Shown here: in pieces, positions 41,204 through 52,421 of the stretch | Layout: every line of letters starts with the position of its first letter | Numbering within the stretch: position 1 is the first letter of the stretch | Assembly: GCA_035771165.1 (NCBI GenBank) | Contig: JAWNZC010000408.1 | Span: 3,224,001-3,288,000 of the forward strand | From: Paragorgia papillata | Lineage: Eukaryota > Cnidaria > Anthozoa > Scleralcyonacea > Coralliidae | DNA: 64,000 bases | Direction of reading: 5' to 3' | Position numbers and translations under genes: made by a program | The notes under the pieces: generated by a model | The model's input: the letters and a program-made list of their open reading frames with translations, nothing else | The model's database searches: none | Told to the model about the DNA's origin: nothing

Positions 41204-42039
41204 GTAAGATCATTATGCATTTATTAAACATTAAACATAGATTCAATATTTCTTGGCTACCGGATTTCGTTTGGTTTCTAGTGCGCTGTGCTTTGTATTT
41301 AATATTAAGTTTCAATAGGCTTCCATTTTGAGAATGTTCATGTTGGGCGGAATTGCGGTCGTTTTGCCGGCGTAAAGGAGAAAAGTTCATTTTTCATATG
41401 CCTTTTTATTTATGTTAGTAACTTTTCTCAAATGTTTGTACGCCAGTCAAGGGGTGAAAAAACTGGAGATACGACAAAATTAGCTTAAGAAAGTGATTTT
41501 TGTAGTGAGGTCTTTGGTTAAATGTGCCAAAAAATAGTGCCTTGTAACCCCCAGGAAAGGCTGGAGTTTTACCATTTCTCAAGTGTTAAAAAACCAAGCC
41601 TAAAAAATTTGTTCTGGTGTTAAAAACCTGGCTCTTTGGACCATTTTAGTCTGATTCATTAAATATCCAGTCATTCCAGCAGGCACATAGCTACGGGGGA
41701 GCGAGGGGGGCCACCACCCCCCCAAATTCTTTCTTGCCCCCCCCCCAACCAGAGACTGCATGACCAAAAAAATCCACAGCGTGAGTGGATAAGTAATTGA
41801 AGTACGTTATACAAGTACGCGAGAGCGTTCACGATTTAGTAACGTAAACCATGTGACAGACTGGGGGGTAGCGTGATTGCATCAGTTGTCCTGCATGACT
41901 CAACGTTCGTACCTTTTCACTTGCCCCCCCCCAAAATAAAACTTGCACTCCCAGATTTCTTAGTCTAACTACGTGCCTGCATTCCAGTGCAAACACAAGA
42001 ATAAACACTGTATTTCCTGGCACTGAGGGAAACAGTGTA

Positions 42040-43840
42040 TTTTGTGCATTGAACTATAAGAAGACTGGAACGATAACTCAGGGGGGATTTTGAAGCCAGT
42101 GCCAGTCCCTTTGCAGGTAGCTCCCGTGCTTCAAGTTACTTAATTTTCATTCTGCCATATATTTTGTTTGGGACGATAACAAATTACTCCAAAACAACGG
42201 ATTGAAATACATTGTTTTACACATATGTTTTTAGAAATAGCATTGGCTTCAATTTGATGTATAGTATAAGTTTCCTCATTATTTTAAACTTTTTAAAATG
42301 TAGTAAATGTTCGACCATATTTCATTGGGAAATAACACTAAGAAACTTGTTGTAGTTTTTCTGAGTTTTGAGCTGAAATACTTAATGCTGAACGTTGGGC
42401 TATATATGAAACTGAAGCTATTGAAAAATGTTATTTGGTATAGAAACTTCAAGACTTATATTTAAAAAATATAAAAACAACTGCCATTTTGTTTGCCATA
42501 GGTTACAAAATGGCAGTTGTTATTGTATCTGTGCAGCAGATATATTGCTATCGTGTTGTGTGTGTGTTAACTTTTTTGTGTAACCACTGACCTGTAGTGT
42601 GTGCTGTTATGTAACTATAACCAATGCGTGAAGATTACATCAGGGCCAATCAAAGCTCAGAATTTTTTGGTGTCACCTACGAGCTGTCAGTTTGAACGAT
42701 GAAAACAAGTATTTTTAATCCGATCGTGTTTACAATATTTCGTCCACCATATCACGAAGTCCTCTGAAGTGACAAAGTTAGACTTTTCTCGTTGCTATTC
42801 TATACAATTTGTTCTAATTCACATATGTTGTACAGAATTTAACACGCTATCTAACCGTGCATGTTTCCCAAATGGCACAAACCTACAGATGATTCAGGAA
42901 TATACTTTAAATATGACCGTGTTTGACCATATGCCAAGTAAATAGCGTAATAATGCAATATGATATTTGTGCTCATGTCAGTTCAAATAGCCTTTTCTCT
43001 GTTGCTATTCTATACCATTTTTTCTAATTCACGTATGTTGTACAGAATTTAACGCTCTATCTAACTGTAGAAGTTTCGTGAGTGGCACAAACCTACAGAC
43101 AATTCAGGGGTATACTTTAAACACACAGTATCCGGCTCAACTGCAATGAAGATATATCCCAATACGGCTGTTCTCTTATATTTAAGATCAGCTCGCTAAA
43201 ATCTTATAAGATCTTGTAAGATCCGTGCTTCAGCTATTTCTGCAGCCTGAGTAATGTATTTTAAGGCAAGCTCCAATAATGGGGTCCTCAAAATATTAAG
43301 TTTAATTGCTGTTTCTACACGTTTAAAGCAATTACTCTTGTCAGTTTAATGTTGACGCACAAAAATTTTTATGTCATTGTCATTGTAATCTATATCATAT
43401 TATTGTCATTTACTTTACAGTTTGTGTTGATAACTTGTAAATAATAAGCTTTTTGAATACAGTCATTTCATCTACATGCTTTCTTGTCTCATCACTAACA
43501 GTCTGCTCAGACCTGGGGCTATATATTTCAATTTAAAGAGAGATACACTTAATAGTTATAAACACTAATAATATTGTGGCTGAGTCTCTTCAAAACTCGA
43601 TTAGTGCTAATCCTTGGTGTAACACCCCCTGTCTTGCAACTGCAGTTGGGTTTAAAATTTATAGTCGACCTTTCTATTTTATTAGTACGTTCTAAAAGGG
43701 AAGTATCTATTATTCTATTACTCCATTAGGCTAATTCTCTTCTAACACGTTTGGTGCAGTGTACCTTTTATTATATTTTTAAATTAGTTTTTAAAATTTT
43801 TTTTTTTTTACTTTTTGTTTTGGAAAATGTTGCTTTTATA
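42040..43840. other. Non-coding stretch with a hairpin and a direct duplication
   Basis: Contains a perfect 17-bp hairpin at 42476-42521. A direct duplication of about 130 bp (42785-42915 and 43000-43130) shares GTTGCTATTCTATAC, GTTGTACAGAATTTAAC and GGCACAAACCTACAGA. No coding segment seen; probably intronic if the 41090-44063 gene exists. Confidence 0.5.
42476..42521. repeat. Perfect 17-bp hairpin, 12-nt loop
   Basis: AACAACTGCCATTTTGT and its exact complement ACAAAATGGCAGTTGTT around TTGCCATAGGTT. It is short for a microRNA precursor and flanking pairing is absent. It may be a palindromic repeat end. Confidence 0.7.
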
Positions 43841-43850
43841 ATTGTTGCAG

Positions 43851-44063
43851 ACGTTCAGTTTGGGAAAAATTGGATGTCTCACTCACACTGACTACACCTT
43901 AAAACAGTGCAAGCAGGTGTCTCACACAACTGTACATCTTAAAAGTGCACAAGCGGATATGTCAAACCCAGAAAGCACAGACTATGCATATTCATCAAAT
44001 TATAACAGCTGCATTTTAGATGATATTTTAGCCAATACAACTGGCTCCGAAGAAAAAGATTAA
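43851..44063 (+). CDS. Candidate terminal exon of an unrecognised plus-strand gene
   Basis: A T-rich stretch and ATTGTTGCAG end at 43850. The frame reads TFSLGKIGCLTHTDYTLKQC .. MSNPESTDYAYSSNYNSC, ILDDILANTTGSEEKD and TAA at 44061-44063. The tail is acidic and Ser/Asn/Tyr-rich. The first part is made of two loose copies of a roughly 40-bp unit (GTGTCTCAC..ACA-CTTAAAA-GTGCA-AAGC). AATAAA occurs at about 44229, a fair polyadenylation signal. No family recognised; may equally be repeat-derived. Confidence 0.35.
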   Translation, partial: TFSLGKIGCLTHTDYTLKQCKQVSHTTVHLKSAQADMSNPESTDYAYSSNYNSCILDDILANTTGSEEKD

Positions 44064-45476
44064 CTTGTAAAAAAACCTCTACTTTTTTTCATTTTTGCAC
44101 ATTGACACTCTCATCTCGGTCTGTGTTGGTAAACTCTAAAACTCTCACCTGTCTCAGAGGCAAAACACTTTATACTTTTAACTGAATATATACAAATACT
44201 ATGATTGTAAAAGCTGCAAGAAAGCGCAATAAATGTAAAAATAAAACGATTGCCCTTGTGCTCTGAGAAAATATCTGGGTTCTATTCTATCCCAGATTCC
44301 TCAGACAGAATCGGAACTTTTAATGAATGTCTTACTATTATGCAAAAGATACATTTAATACTTATTATCTATTATACCATGAATACAGTTTCTGTCGTGA
44401 TATGCAGTTAATATTTTGTTTATTATACCTGATAAATAAAGGAGTTTGGTTTTTGTTCTTTGTTTGCCTTTTTCTTGCCAAAGAAATACATATTTTTTAA
44501 GAATTGTCATGTTGTTCAATAAGTAAACTAACTTATACCAGCTACTGTACACAATGCACTTAAATGTTAATAGCCAATAAATGAAAAAAATATGACCAGT
44601 AACAAATCATCCATGACTGGAAAATTTCATTTTTTGCTGGTCACAATGACTGGCAGATTTCCAAGATTTATTTTGAGGCTTGCCAATAGTTGATTTGTAC
44701 AGGAGTTTCATTATCGAAAGTACTGTAACAGGTTCATTTGAAAAAGTACAGTAGGTGACTGATTTAATACAGTAGCTGATGGGCAATCAAATTGATTTTT
44801 AGTTTTCAAAACTCAGTCAAGCTAATTTTGTTTGTTCAAACCCTTAGACATTTTTCAAATGGATGATATTGAAGTTCCCCAATCATTCATGAACACAAAA
44901 TTTTTAAATTATAAAACAAAACATGCTGGTTACAGATGTACTGTATGCAGAAAATACTAGCAGCACCAGATACGATAGTTTATTTGACTGAAAAGAATCT
45001 ATGAAGTCTTAAGTGCTAAAATACAACTATGTACTTTTGAATCCCAACTGAAATACTAATAAAATAGCAAATCAAATACAAATATCATTATCTCATAATT
45101 GTGATCAGTTACAGTAGTCCTTATTTAGTTTCTTTAAGTTTTTCAAACTAGCCTTATTGTTATGTACAGATGTATGTTACAGATGTACTCTATGACCCAA
45201 TATCGCAAAAGTATGCTTGTAACAGGTTTTTAACAAAAAATTCTTGTATGAACAAGGGGGTATTTGAGCATTACAGTATACAAATAATCAGCATAAGAAC
45301 ATTTAGTATATCTATTTTCTCTTGGAAATAATTAGTCAAACTAGGACTAAAAACAATCTTATTTAAGGTTTGTGTTACCAATGTACAAGCACTTAGTCAT
45401 CATGGATTATCCATTGCTTACAAAAAAATTAAAAAATAGAATACTAGTCTTTTTAGCAGGTTTCAAATTACATCTC
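44064..45476. other. Non-coding stretch
   Basis: AT-rich; several TACAGATGTACTGTATGCAG-like and GTTACAGATGTA motifs between 44935 and 45185. No gene supported. Confidence 0.5.
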
Positions 45477-45485
45477 ATGCAATTC

Positions 45486-45858
45486 CAACCTCGGTCCCAG
45501 GGCCTTTTTGAAATTGGTAGGGTGGGAAAAGAGCCTGATATTGGCTGGTGAACTCTGCATTTTCATTGGTTGATTGCTTTTCTTAAACATTCCTTGTGAA
45601 ACATACATGTACACTTATTTATGCATAGTTTTGTGCCAGTTATGATCAAATACAGTACACTGTAGCTTCAATGGGACCACCAATGGGGCTGCCATTACAA
45701 TGAACTTCTCCCACAGGACTGTCATTACTCAGAATGATTTTGCATAGTAAACTAAATCACTAATTTATTACACCCAGTAATTCTGGGTGCTGTGACCAGC
45801 TGATGCCAGGGCCTTTTCCCACCCTCCCAATTTCAAAAAGGCCCTGGGAACGAGGTTG
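45486..45858. mobile_element. 373-bp Mutator-like non-autonomous element
   Basis: Ends CAACCTCGGTCCCAGGGCCT and complement of CAACCTCGTTCCCAGGGCCT, arms about 45 bp (to AAATTGGTAGGGTGGGAAAA). Flanked by a perfect 9-bp duplication ATGCAATTC (45477-45485, 45859-45867). Terminal sequence and duplication length match the element at 15664-17306. Confidence 0.9.
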
Positions 45859-46499
45859 ATGCAATTCAGCCATCTAGTCATGATATTTTGAATTATTTGT
45901 GAAGAAGCAGCAAAATATAAAAAAAATATAGACTAGCATGTAATGTACAGTTGCATGATGGACAAATAGTGCCAAGAAAATGGTAAAAAATACCAAATTA
46001 ACAATTTCTTTAAATTGAAAAAATTAAAGATCCATAAAATTCAAGTAATCATAGGATTCATACTTTTTAGATCAGTTTAAAAAACCAGTTAACTCTTTAT
46101 AGCCCATGGCTTCATAGCCCATGGCTTCATAGCCCTGTCTGCATGGGTGAACATATTTATGCATCAACGATTAATAAAACGATATTTGTATAACAAAAGT
46201 AAAAAATGTTATACTGTATATGCTCAAAAAAGTACAATACGCATTGTTAGTATATATCATTAGTTCAGACGAATTAGCACGTCAAAATACAGTACCTCTC
46301 TAACTTTTGACACGTTGAGCATTTGTCACGATAAAAATGTAATGATTCTTATTTCTACTCGGCTTATTCTGACCAAAAGCAATAGTAAGTTCGTAAGGAG
46401 AATGAAATATAGGAGCAGAAGACCATGAAACGATGCTAAATAAACGATACTACAACTAAATGTTTACCGACAGAAAATGACAGAATAGGGTGTACTTAC

Positions 46500-46548
46500 G
46501 CTATCGTTGTTGTTTTCAAGAAGAAATCTTCAGGTTTCTGTTGGATGT
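46500..46548 (-). CDS. Candidate small exon (49 nt), minus strand
   Basis: On the minus strand CCCTTTGTTTGTTACAG precedes 49 nt ending ATAGC|GTAAGTAC, a consensus donor. The one open frame reads IQQKPEDFFLKTTTI with two bases carried in and two out. Good splice signals on both sides but nothing else to support a gene. Confidence 0.3.
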
Positions 46549-46614
46549 CTGTAACAAACAAAGGGATTGATAACGCTTTTTCTTCTTAATCCAGAGACTA
46601 CACGTAGGGAAGGC

Positions 46615-46840
46615 AGAAAGCTGCCTCCTCCACAGGCCCTCGTTGCATCATGGACACACGCCGAATTTAGGGCCCGTAAGATCCTGTAAAAAATTTGGCA
46701 AAGCTTGGCATTGTTAATAGCCATGGCTATTTTCGAAGATTTTGAAGGACATTGAAGACTTACGACATTCGAATCCTAGCTTTAAAATGAAGGAATTGTT
46801 GAAAAAAAGCAACTTTGTCAACTTTTTGACAAAAAGGGCA
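46615..46840. mobile_element. 0.8-kb element, truncated copy
   Basis: Starts GCTGCCTCCTCCACAGGCCC and follows 39897-40145 (CGAATTTAGGGCC, AAAAAATTTGGCAAA, TAGCCATGGCTAT) up to CTTTGTCAACTTTTT, then stops at the start of the next copy. Confidence 0.75.
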
Positions 46841-46844
46841 GAAA

Positions 46845-47690
46845 GCTGCCTCCTCCACAGGCCCTATTGCATCATGGACAGGTCACACTGTTGAGAGGGC
46901 CTGCCAGATCCTGTAAACAAAATGGTGACTGATCCCATTATGCATAGCGAGACTAGGCCCTAGAGGCGATAGTTTTGAGAGGGCTTGCAAATTGTTTCCG
47001 GCCGCTGTTCGACAAACGTACGTCCAAGTTCTTTAAACACTGTGACCCACCAGGAAATTCGGTCTAAACTTTCTTACAGATCATGACAATGAAGAAACCA
47101 ATATGTTTTAGAATTACCGACCTTCTGCCAATAATATTTTTAGCGACAAAAAGGAATTAAAGGAAAAAAATATCTGCCGAACAAAAGCAAATTCGACGCT
47201 CAGGAAAGTACACGTTTTTCGTATTGTTTTTTGGTTTATTTAGTTATCGAAGACTGTCAACTGACCAAGAGTTAATGAGATTTAATTTTGTTAAATTGTA
47301 GGCTATAGTGTAGCGTAATTCAAGTTTCAGTTGTTGTGGAAACCGAAAAAGTATAAACCAAAGAGTCTCTGGGTAGACTAAAGTGTATTTTCGTTGATTA
47401 TTCCGGCCGAAAGTTGACAAAGTTCAACCGTAATTGCGTTATTCAACAATTCCTGCATTTTAAAGCTAGGATTCGTATGTCGTAAGTCTTCAATGTCCTT
47501 CAAAATCTTCGGAAATAGCCATGGCTATTAACAATGGTAGTTAATTATGCAAATTTATTCCGTGCCAAGTTTTGCCAAATTTTTTACAGGATCTTGCAGG
47601 CCCTAAATTCAGCGTGTGTGACCTGTCCATGATGCAATAGGGCCTGTGGAGGAGGCAGGGCAGAAAGCTCGGAAGCAGCCTGGGAAAGAG
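46845..47690. mobile_element. 0.8-kb inverted-repeat element, copy 2 (opposite orientation)
   Basis: Complementary to 39895-40705 over almost the whole length, with the same ends. A small extra segment lies near 46925-46980 (ATGGTGACTGATCCCATTAT). The poly-C tract of copy 1 is replaced by GGAAAAAAAT. Confidence 0.8.
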
Positions 47691-47759
47691 AGTGATATAG
47701 CCGTTTGAGGCTATCTATACTTATGACGTATATAAAAGGCTTGATATAGCCTCAAACGG

Positions 47760-48180
47760 CTATATGAAGCTCTAGTATTACCCCACTTCGACTATTGCTC
47801 CTTGGTCTGGGATAGTTGTTCCAACAAATTGAAAGATCGATTGCAAAAGCTCCAAAATAAAGCGGGTCGCATAATTACAGGCGACCGCTACGATATGTCA
47901 GCTACAAATACTCGAATAAAACTTGGGTGGGATGATCTACAGTCTCGAAGGGAAAAACAAATGTCGTCTCTTGTCAATAAAATAGTTGGTGGTATAGATC
48001 AAATTTATACAATTTATCCCACCTTTTCTCAATATCGAATCGAGAAAGTCACCACCTAAGAAGTAATAATTGTGTTCTGTCGCAACCAAAACCTAATACT
48101 AATGCAATGAAAAGGAGCTTCGGTTACAGAGGTGCCACGCTCTGGAATGCACAGCCAATAGAAAAAAGATGTTATAACAT
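47760..48180 (+). pseudogene. CR1/L2-type LINE, 3' end of the polymerase
   Basis: Reads ALVLPHFDYCSLVWDSCSNK, LKDRLQKLQNKAGRIITG, TRIKLGWDDLQSRREKQM, a one-base slip at about 48056, then NNCVLSQPKPNTNAMKRSFG and YRGATLWNAQP. This is the standard C-terminal region after the RT of cnidarian LINEs. 5'-truncated, as usual for LINE copies. Confidence 0.85.
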
Positions 48181-49344
48181 ATTATACAACAACCTAAGAA
48201 AAACGAACAATCTGATTGGCTAAGAACTATGCGTTATTAAAGTACACATGCACAGCTGACCACAGCTTGATCAAATTACACGTTTGAAGATGCAACTTGG
48301 TACAAAATAAAGTACATTTCAACTGTCTGAGGATTACACATATCACTCAGTGATGAGAGAGACGTATTAAAATTATCGACATAATTATCGTCTCCGGCGC
48401 ACAACGCTATCTACTCCACAGCTTCAGAAATTTTCTGATACAATTGCCATTCCTCTTCATGGAAATACTGTTCAGCCATACAAATCCAGGAGATAACAGC
48501 CATTGTCAACAAGATTTCCAAACACAGAACATATAATTTCGCTGGTTAATAGTACGCGTGCTTCTCGGCCTTCTCCAACGATAAATGCTTTCCCAGCTGA
48601 ATTTGCAGCATAAGAAGCGTCCAAATATACATTGGACAGCAAGATCCCGTCCAGAAGAACTAATCTGTTTGTTCAACGATAAATGTTTTGGCTAGAAATG
48701 CCGACGAAGACACGAAGTTTGAATAAACTTTCAATTTGTCATGATCATGATTTGCATAAATTATACGTGACGTAACCGGAAGCTGACAAATGAACCAATC
48801 AGGACAGCCTTATTTCTTCTGTCGCCCAATCACGTTGCTTTATTTGTATAGATCACTTATGACGTAATTAAACCTGAATTGAAAATTTTACCTCCTTTTC
48901 AATAGCCCTGCCGGTTCAACGATTCAAAAATATCAAACATTTCAAAAATATCAAACACTCGACTTCGTCTCGTGGCGTACTTGTTTGTTCTTTACACGCT
49001 GTGACGTCATCTGTGCGTTATTACAGTACACACGCACGGAAAAATGTCATCTATTTGTTAATAAGTACTCTTATTAAAGTACAACATCTTTACAAGTAAA
49101 ATAGTAAATGTACAAGAATTTGATTGTTTTTAAATACTTTTATAGGCTTATAATATGATTGATATGAATCGGTAATTTTAAGTAGATGTAATAAATTCTT
49201 AATGTATAACATAGTCTAGTTTAGTATATAGTTTAGATTAATTTAATACTTATATCTGTAAACACGGCCCTTTGAAAAACAACTATTTTTATACCCGTTG
49301 AATAGGTTACCGTGTATAAAGATTTTTAAATAAATAAATAAATA
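48181..49344. mobile_element. Probable LINE 3' UTR split by inserted repeat
   Basis: 48181-49060 contains repeat ends (GCGTTATTAAAGTACACATG near 48231; TGACGTCATCTGTGCGTTAT, TCATCTATTTGTTAATAAGT near 49003-49065, the latter shared with the palindromic family at 5740). From about 49085 the sequence looks like a LINE 3' end: GTAAACACGGCCCTTTGAAA, TACCGTGTATAAAG, and an (AAAT)n tail at 49325-49344. That it is the same LINE as 47760 is inference. Confidence 0.45.
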
Positions 49345-51020
49345 TATACTGTAATATCCGGCCGGATAATTTGTATTTTGATAATTTGGCATTACTTTTG
49401 GGCAAATTCTCAGAATCCAAGTAAATTCTTAAGGTAATAATAGTATACGTGTACTGTATAGAATAACCAGCACCATGTATTTCTCAGAGTGAAATTTCGG
49501 CAGGGCTTTCAAACTCAGAAAGTGCACACGCGATAATCCGAAGGATCGTCGCAGATAAACGATTCGTTCCCAGGATGGCCGCGTACAAAACACGATCGGA
49601 AATTGCGGTTGTCGACTGGGATCTAATCCAGGTTGACCTGGATTAGCTACGCATGCGTAGAACGAATATCTTGCTTGTAAACGTCAATACACGCGAGACC
49701 AAGCGAGGCTGGCGCGAGATGAATGAGGAGCGAAGGAGCGTTGTGGTACATGTGGGTTCATACGATAAAATTAGTGAAGATAAAGGAAAATAATGGATCC
49801 ATTGAAGAGGATACTAGGGATATTGTAGGATATCAAGCATTTGCTGACTTGAAAACAAATATGGCGGGAAAATTAGACGAAGAACAAGGTGCGATCTAGT
49901 ATCGTAAACTTCTATGTTAAATGACTAATATCTGTTGTTTGTTGACCGTTTACTACCCCCAAAAGAAGTCGGGTTTGTTTTTTTTGGAAGATGTGTGTAC
50001 CCAATTGACCTTTAAAATGGATTTTAAAGCTCGAATTAGTCGTGGAAAGTATACTTGACGACCGAGGAAGTGAAGAGTTGACATAAAACAAACCCAATCA
50101 ACTGTGGAGGATGAATAAATATCTCAGCTATTGATTTTTTCTTTGTCTTGATTTTGTTTTTGGCTATATATGGACAGTTCACTTGTTCTTGTTTTGCGTG
50201 TGTGCTGTGTTTAGAATTTAGTAAATTTAATTTCATCAAGCTGCTCGGCCGACAACTCACTTGAACCAGCACGCACGTGGCATGCGAACGACCCCATGAA
50301 AGTGGCCAATTTTCTGTGCGATTCTCGATCGTGTGGTGGTCAACAGCTGTTTTTCTCTGTATTTTCGGATGTTTGTAATGACAATGACTATTCATTTTAC
50401 AAAAGAGTTTGAGAGGCCGAAATACTAATAATTCGGTCGAAAATTAGGTTATAACCCAGAAACTATAGTAAACACCACTTTTTTTTTAGGTAATTCAAGT
50501 ATTCCACCAGATAGAGGTACGAAAACTTGTACACAAAAATATCCGGCCGGATTTCCCCCCAACTATCCGGCAAATCCGGTATTCGGCACACCCGTTCCCG
50601 AGTGATTCACGTGACTAAGTCACACATTTTTGCCATTAAAAATAACTTTTTTAACACTTTTTTTAACAAGTCGGTTGCAGCTAAAGTTGAATTCAAAGAG
50701 ACAGCCCTTGGAGGAGGTATTCAAGTTGATACTGTACATGTACTGTATATTACTTTAACGCAATATGCAACAAGCAAACTTAGAATTTCAAACGCTTATA
50801 ACACCCATTACTTTGCCTTTTAGCCACGCGACTGTCGTAAACTTGTGTCTTGGGCTACACATGTATACTTTTCAGCAAAATCCAATGGATACGAACCCAC
50901 TGGGTACGAACTTGGCGGCTGAAATTGTTTTAGCTTCGCTAATAATTTTAGTTCTTGCACGGTTTATTAACAACAATTACTTGCAGAAGACCGGTTTAAC
51001 ACGAGGAAGACATTAGAAAT
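49345..51020. other. Mostly non-coding stretch
   Basis: 49600-49880 is GC-richer and ends in ATGGCGGGAAAATTAGACGA (ATG 49861) followed by CAAG|GTGCGA, which could be a first exon of nine codons. There is no other support. Minus-strand frames at 49912-50395 show no protein features. Confidence 0.4.
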
Positions 51021-51079
51021 CTACATGGGCAAGATCTTCCCATCAGAATCTCGACGGCTCTTCGTGTCAGAAGACAAGC

Positions 51080-51250
51080 ATTCTTGTTCATTTATGGAAG
51101 CGACCCGCCATTTTGGATTCTGGATCAAGGGTTCACTCTCTTGCTTAAGCTGCTCTTACTCTGTGGTGATAATTAGCCTAAACCCTGACCCAAATTATAA
51201 ACATCCTTGTGGTGGTACATGTAAATGTAAGAAACCCAGGGGCGTCGTGG
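51080..51250 (+). pseudogene. 5' relic of a LINE with a decayed 2A-like motif
   Basis: Reads CLSCSYSVVIISLNPDPNYK then HPCGGTCKCKKP. In many non-LTR elements the first frame opens with a leucine-rich stretch, a 2A-like D-x-x-x-NPGP and a Cys-rich PxYKxPCxxC segment. Here NPDP replaces NPGP, so a 2A function is lost. The relic ends at CAGGGGCGTCGTGGCTC (51238), which resembles a hAT terminus. Confidence 0.45.
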
Positions 51251-51732
51251 CTCTGAAATTTTAGGGGTGGCCAAGAGCACAATTTTTCCGACAAACAAAA
51301 TTTTCCCGACGTACATATATACAGAAAAACATCTTCATAAAATAGAACGTAAAAATACATATAATAAATTTAATAGTAACAGTAATAGTAATTGTGAAAT
51401 TCATGAATAATTAATGAGGTTAAGAAGCAATCAAAACGTAGCATTCAAGTCGCATGTATACGTCTGTAAATCCCAATAAAGATCATCTTTTGGACAAATT
51501 GATCTGTATCAAAAGTTAAGAATACTAATTAGCCTTCTTGGTGATCTTTATCAAAAGTTATGAATACTAATTAGCTTCATTCTATTGTTTCATTTCACAA
51601 GTACGATACTGCGGCGAGCCGAAGTAAATCCCCATACAGATCGGACGCGAATGCTTTATCTATTACTAGTAATAGTATCATTTCAAAGAAAAACTGTTAT
51701 TACAGAGCTTTAGAAGGATATATGCATGGAAG

Positions 51733-51776
51733 TAACTAAGTAAGTAACTAAGTAAGTAACTAAGTAAGTAACTAAG

Positions 51777-51867
<91 letters not shown>
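51733..51867. repeat. (AACT)n/(AAGT)n microsatellite
   Basis: GTAACTAAGTAAGTAACTAA units give way to about 24 uninterrupted TAAC units. It lies just upstream of the LINE at 51940. Confidence 0.95.
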
Positions 51868-51965
51868 AGAACTCGCATGCAGAATATAAAGCACTGCTAT
51901 AGGCACTGCAAGCTGCACTGTTTTCCAATGAATTATTGTTGAATTAGTCAACATCCGGCGCCATC

Positions 51966-52421
51966 ATGGCTGCCACACGTATGTTGGCTCTGTCTAAGTT
52001 TATAGTATTTATCGTTCTCGTAGCTTTTCTTGGTAATCTGTGTACACAGAAATATTTAGAACCTTCAGTCGTTAGCAGGGACTCGATACCTTTAAAGTTA
52101 TTTATCCATTGGGCGATATACTCACCAAATCGGATATCGCATGTGCGGCGGCGGACAAATAAGTTGAAACTTCCTCGTGGTGAATCTACCTGGTCTAAAC
52201 ACGGATACCTTTCCTTGACCCCACCAAACCGGGAATGTGTTGTGGAGATGAAGAGAGTGGAGTATGTGTTGATAATCTTTGCTCTGTGCGAAGAACTAGT
52301 CACCAAAGCCAAAGCGCCGATTGGTCCAGCTGTTCTTCTCAATACCTCAAAGTCGAGCCGTTTAGAAACGGTATGTATATCTATTCTAAAGTTACCTTGT
52401 TATATTTGCGACGCAACTTAA
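51966..52421 (+). CDS. LINE 5' open frame (152 codons), uncertain
   Basis: ATG 51966 opens MAATRMLALSKFIVFIVLVA with a signal-like hydrophobic run, then KLKLPRGESTWSKHGYLSLT and VEYVLIIFALCEELVTKAKA. It overlaps the endonuclease frame (from 52235) by nearly 190 nt in another phase. Either it is a separate first protein, or part of it (to about 52230) was joined to the endonuclease frame before a frameshift. No domain recognised. Confidence 0.4.
   Translation: MAATRMLALSKFIVFIVLVAFLGNLCTQKYLEPSVVSRDSIPLKLFIHWAIYSPNRISHVRRRTNKLKLPRGESTWSKHGYLSLTPPNRECVVEMKRVEYVLIIFALCEELVTKAKAPIGPAVLLNTSKSSRLETVCISILKLPCYICDAT

Noticed and set aside
49861..49888. First exon starting ATGGCGGGAAAATTAG
   Set aside because: Nine codons and a weak GTGCGA donor are not enough to call a gene.
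49912..50395. Minus-strand frames of 61 and 119 codons
   Set aside because: No domain, no splice or start context, ordinary AT-rich composition.
51733..51867. Regularly spaced short repeats that could suggest a CRISPR-like array
   Set aside because: Simple AACT tandem repeat with no unique spacers, in animal DNA.
52235..52300. 2A-like peptide at the start of the LINE endonuclease frame (CCGDEESG)
   Set aside because: Lacks the NPGP core.
51944..52342. Minus-strand frame of 132 codons
   Set aside because: Shadow of the LINE 5' coding region.
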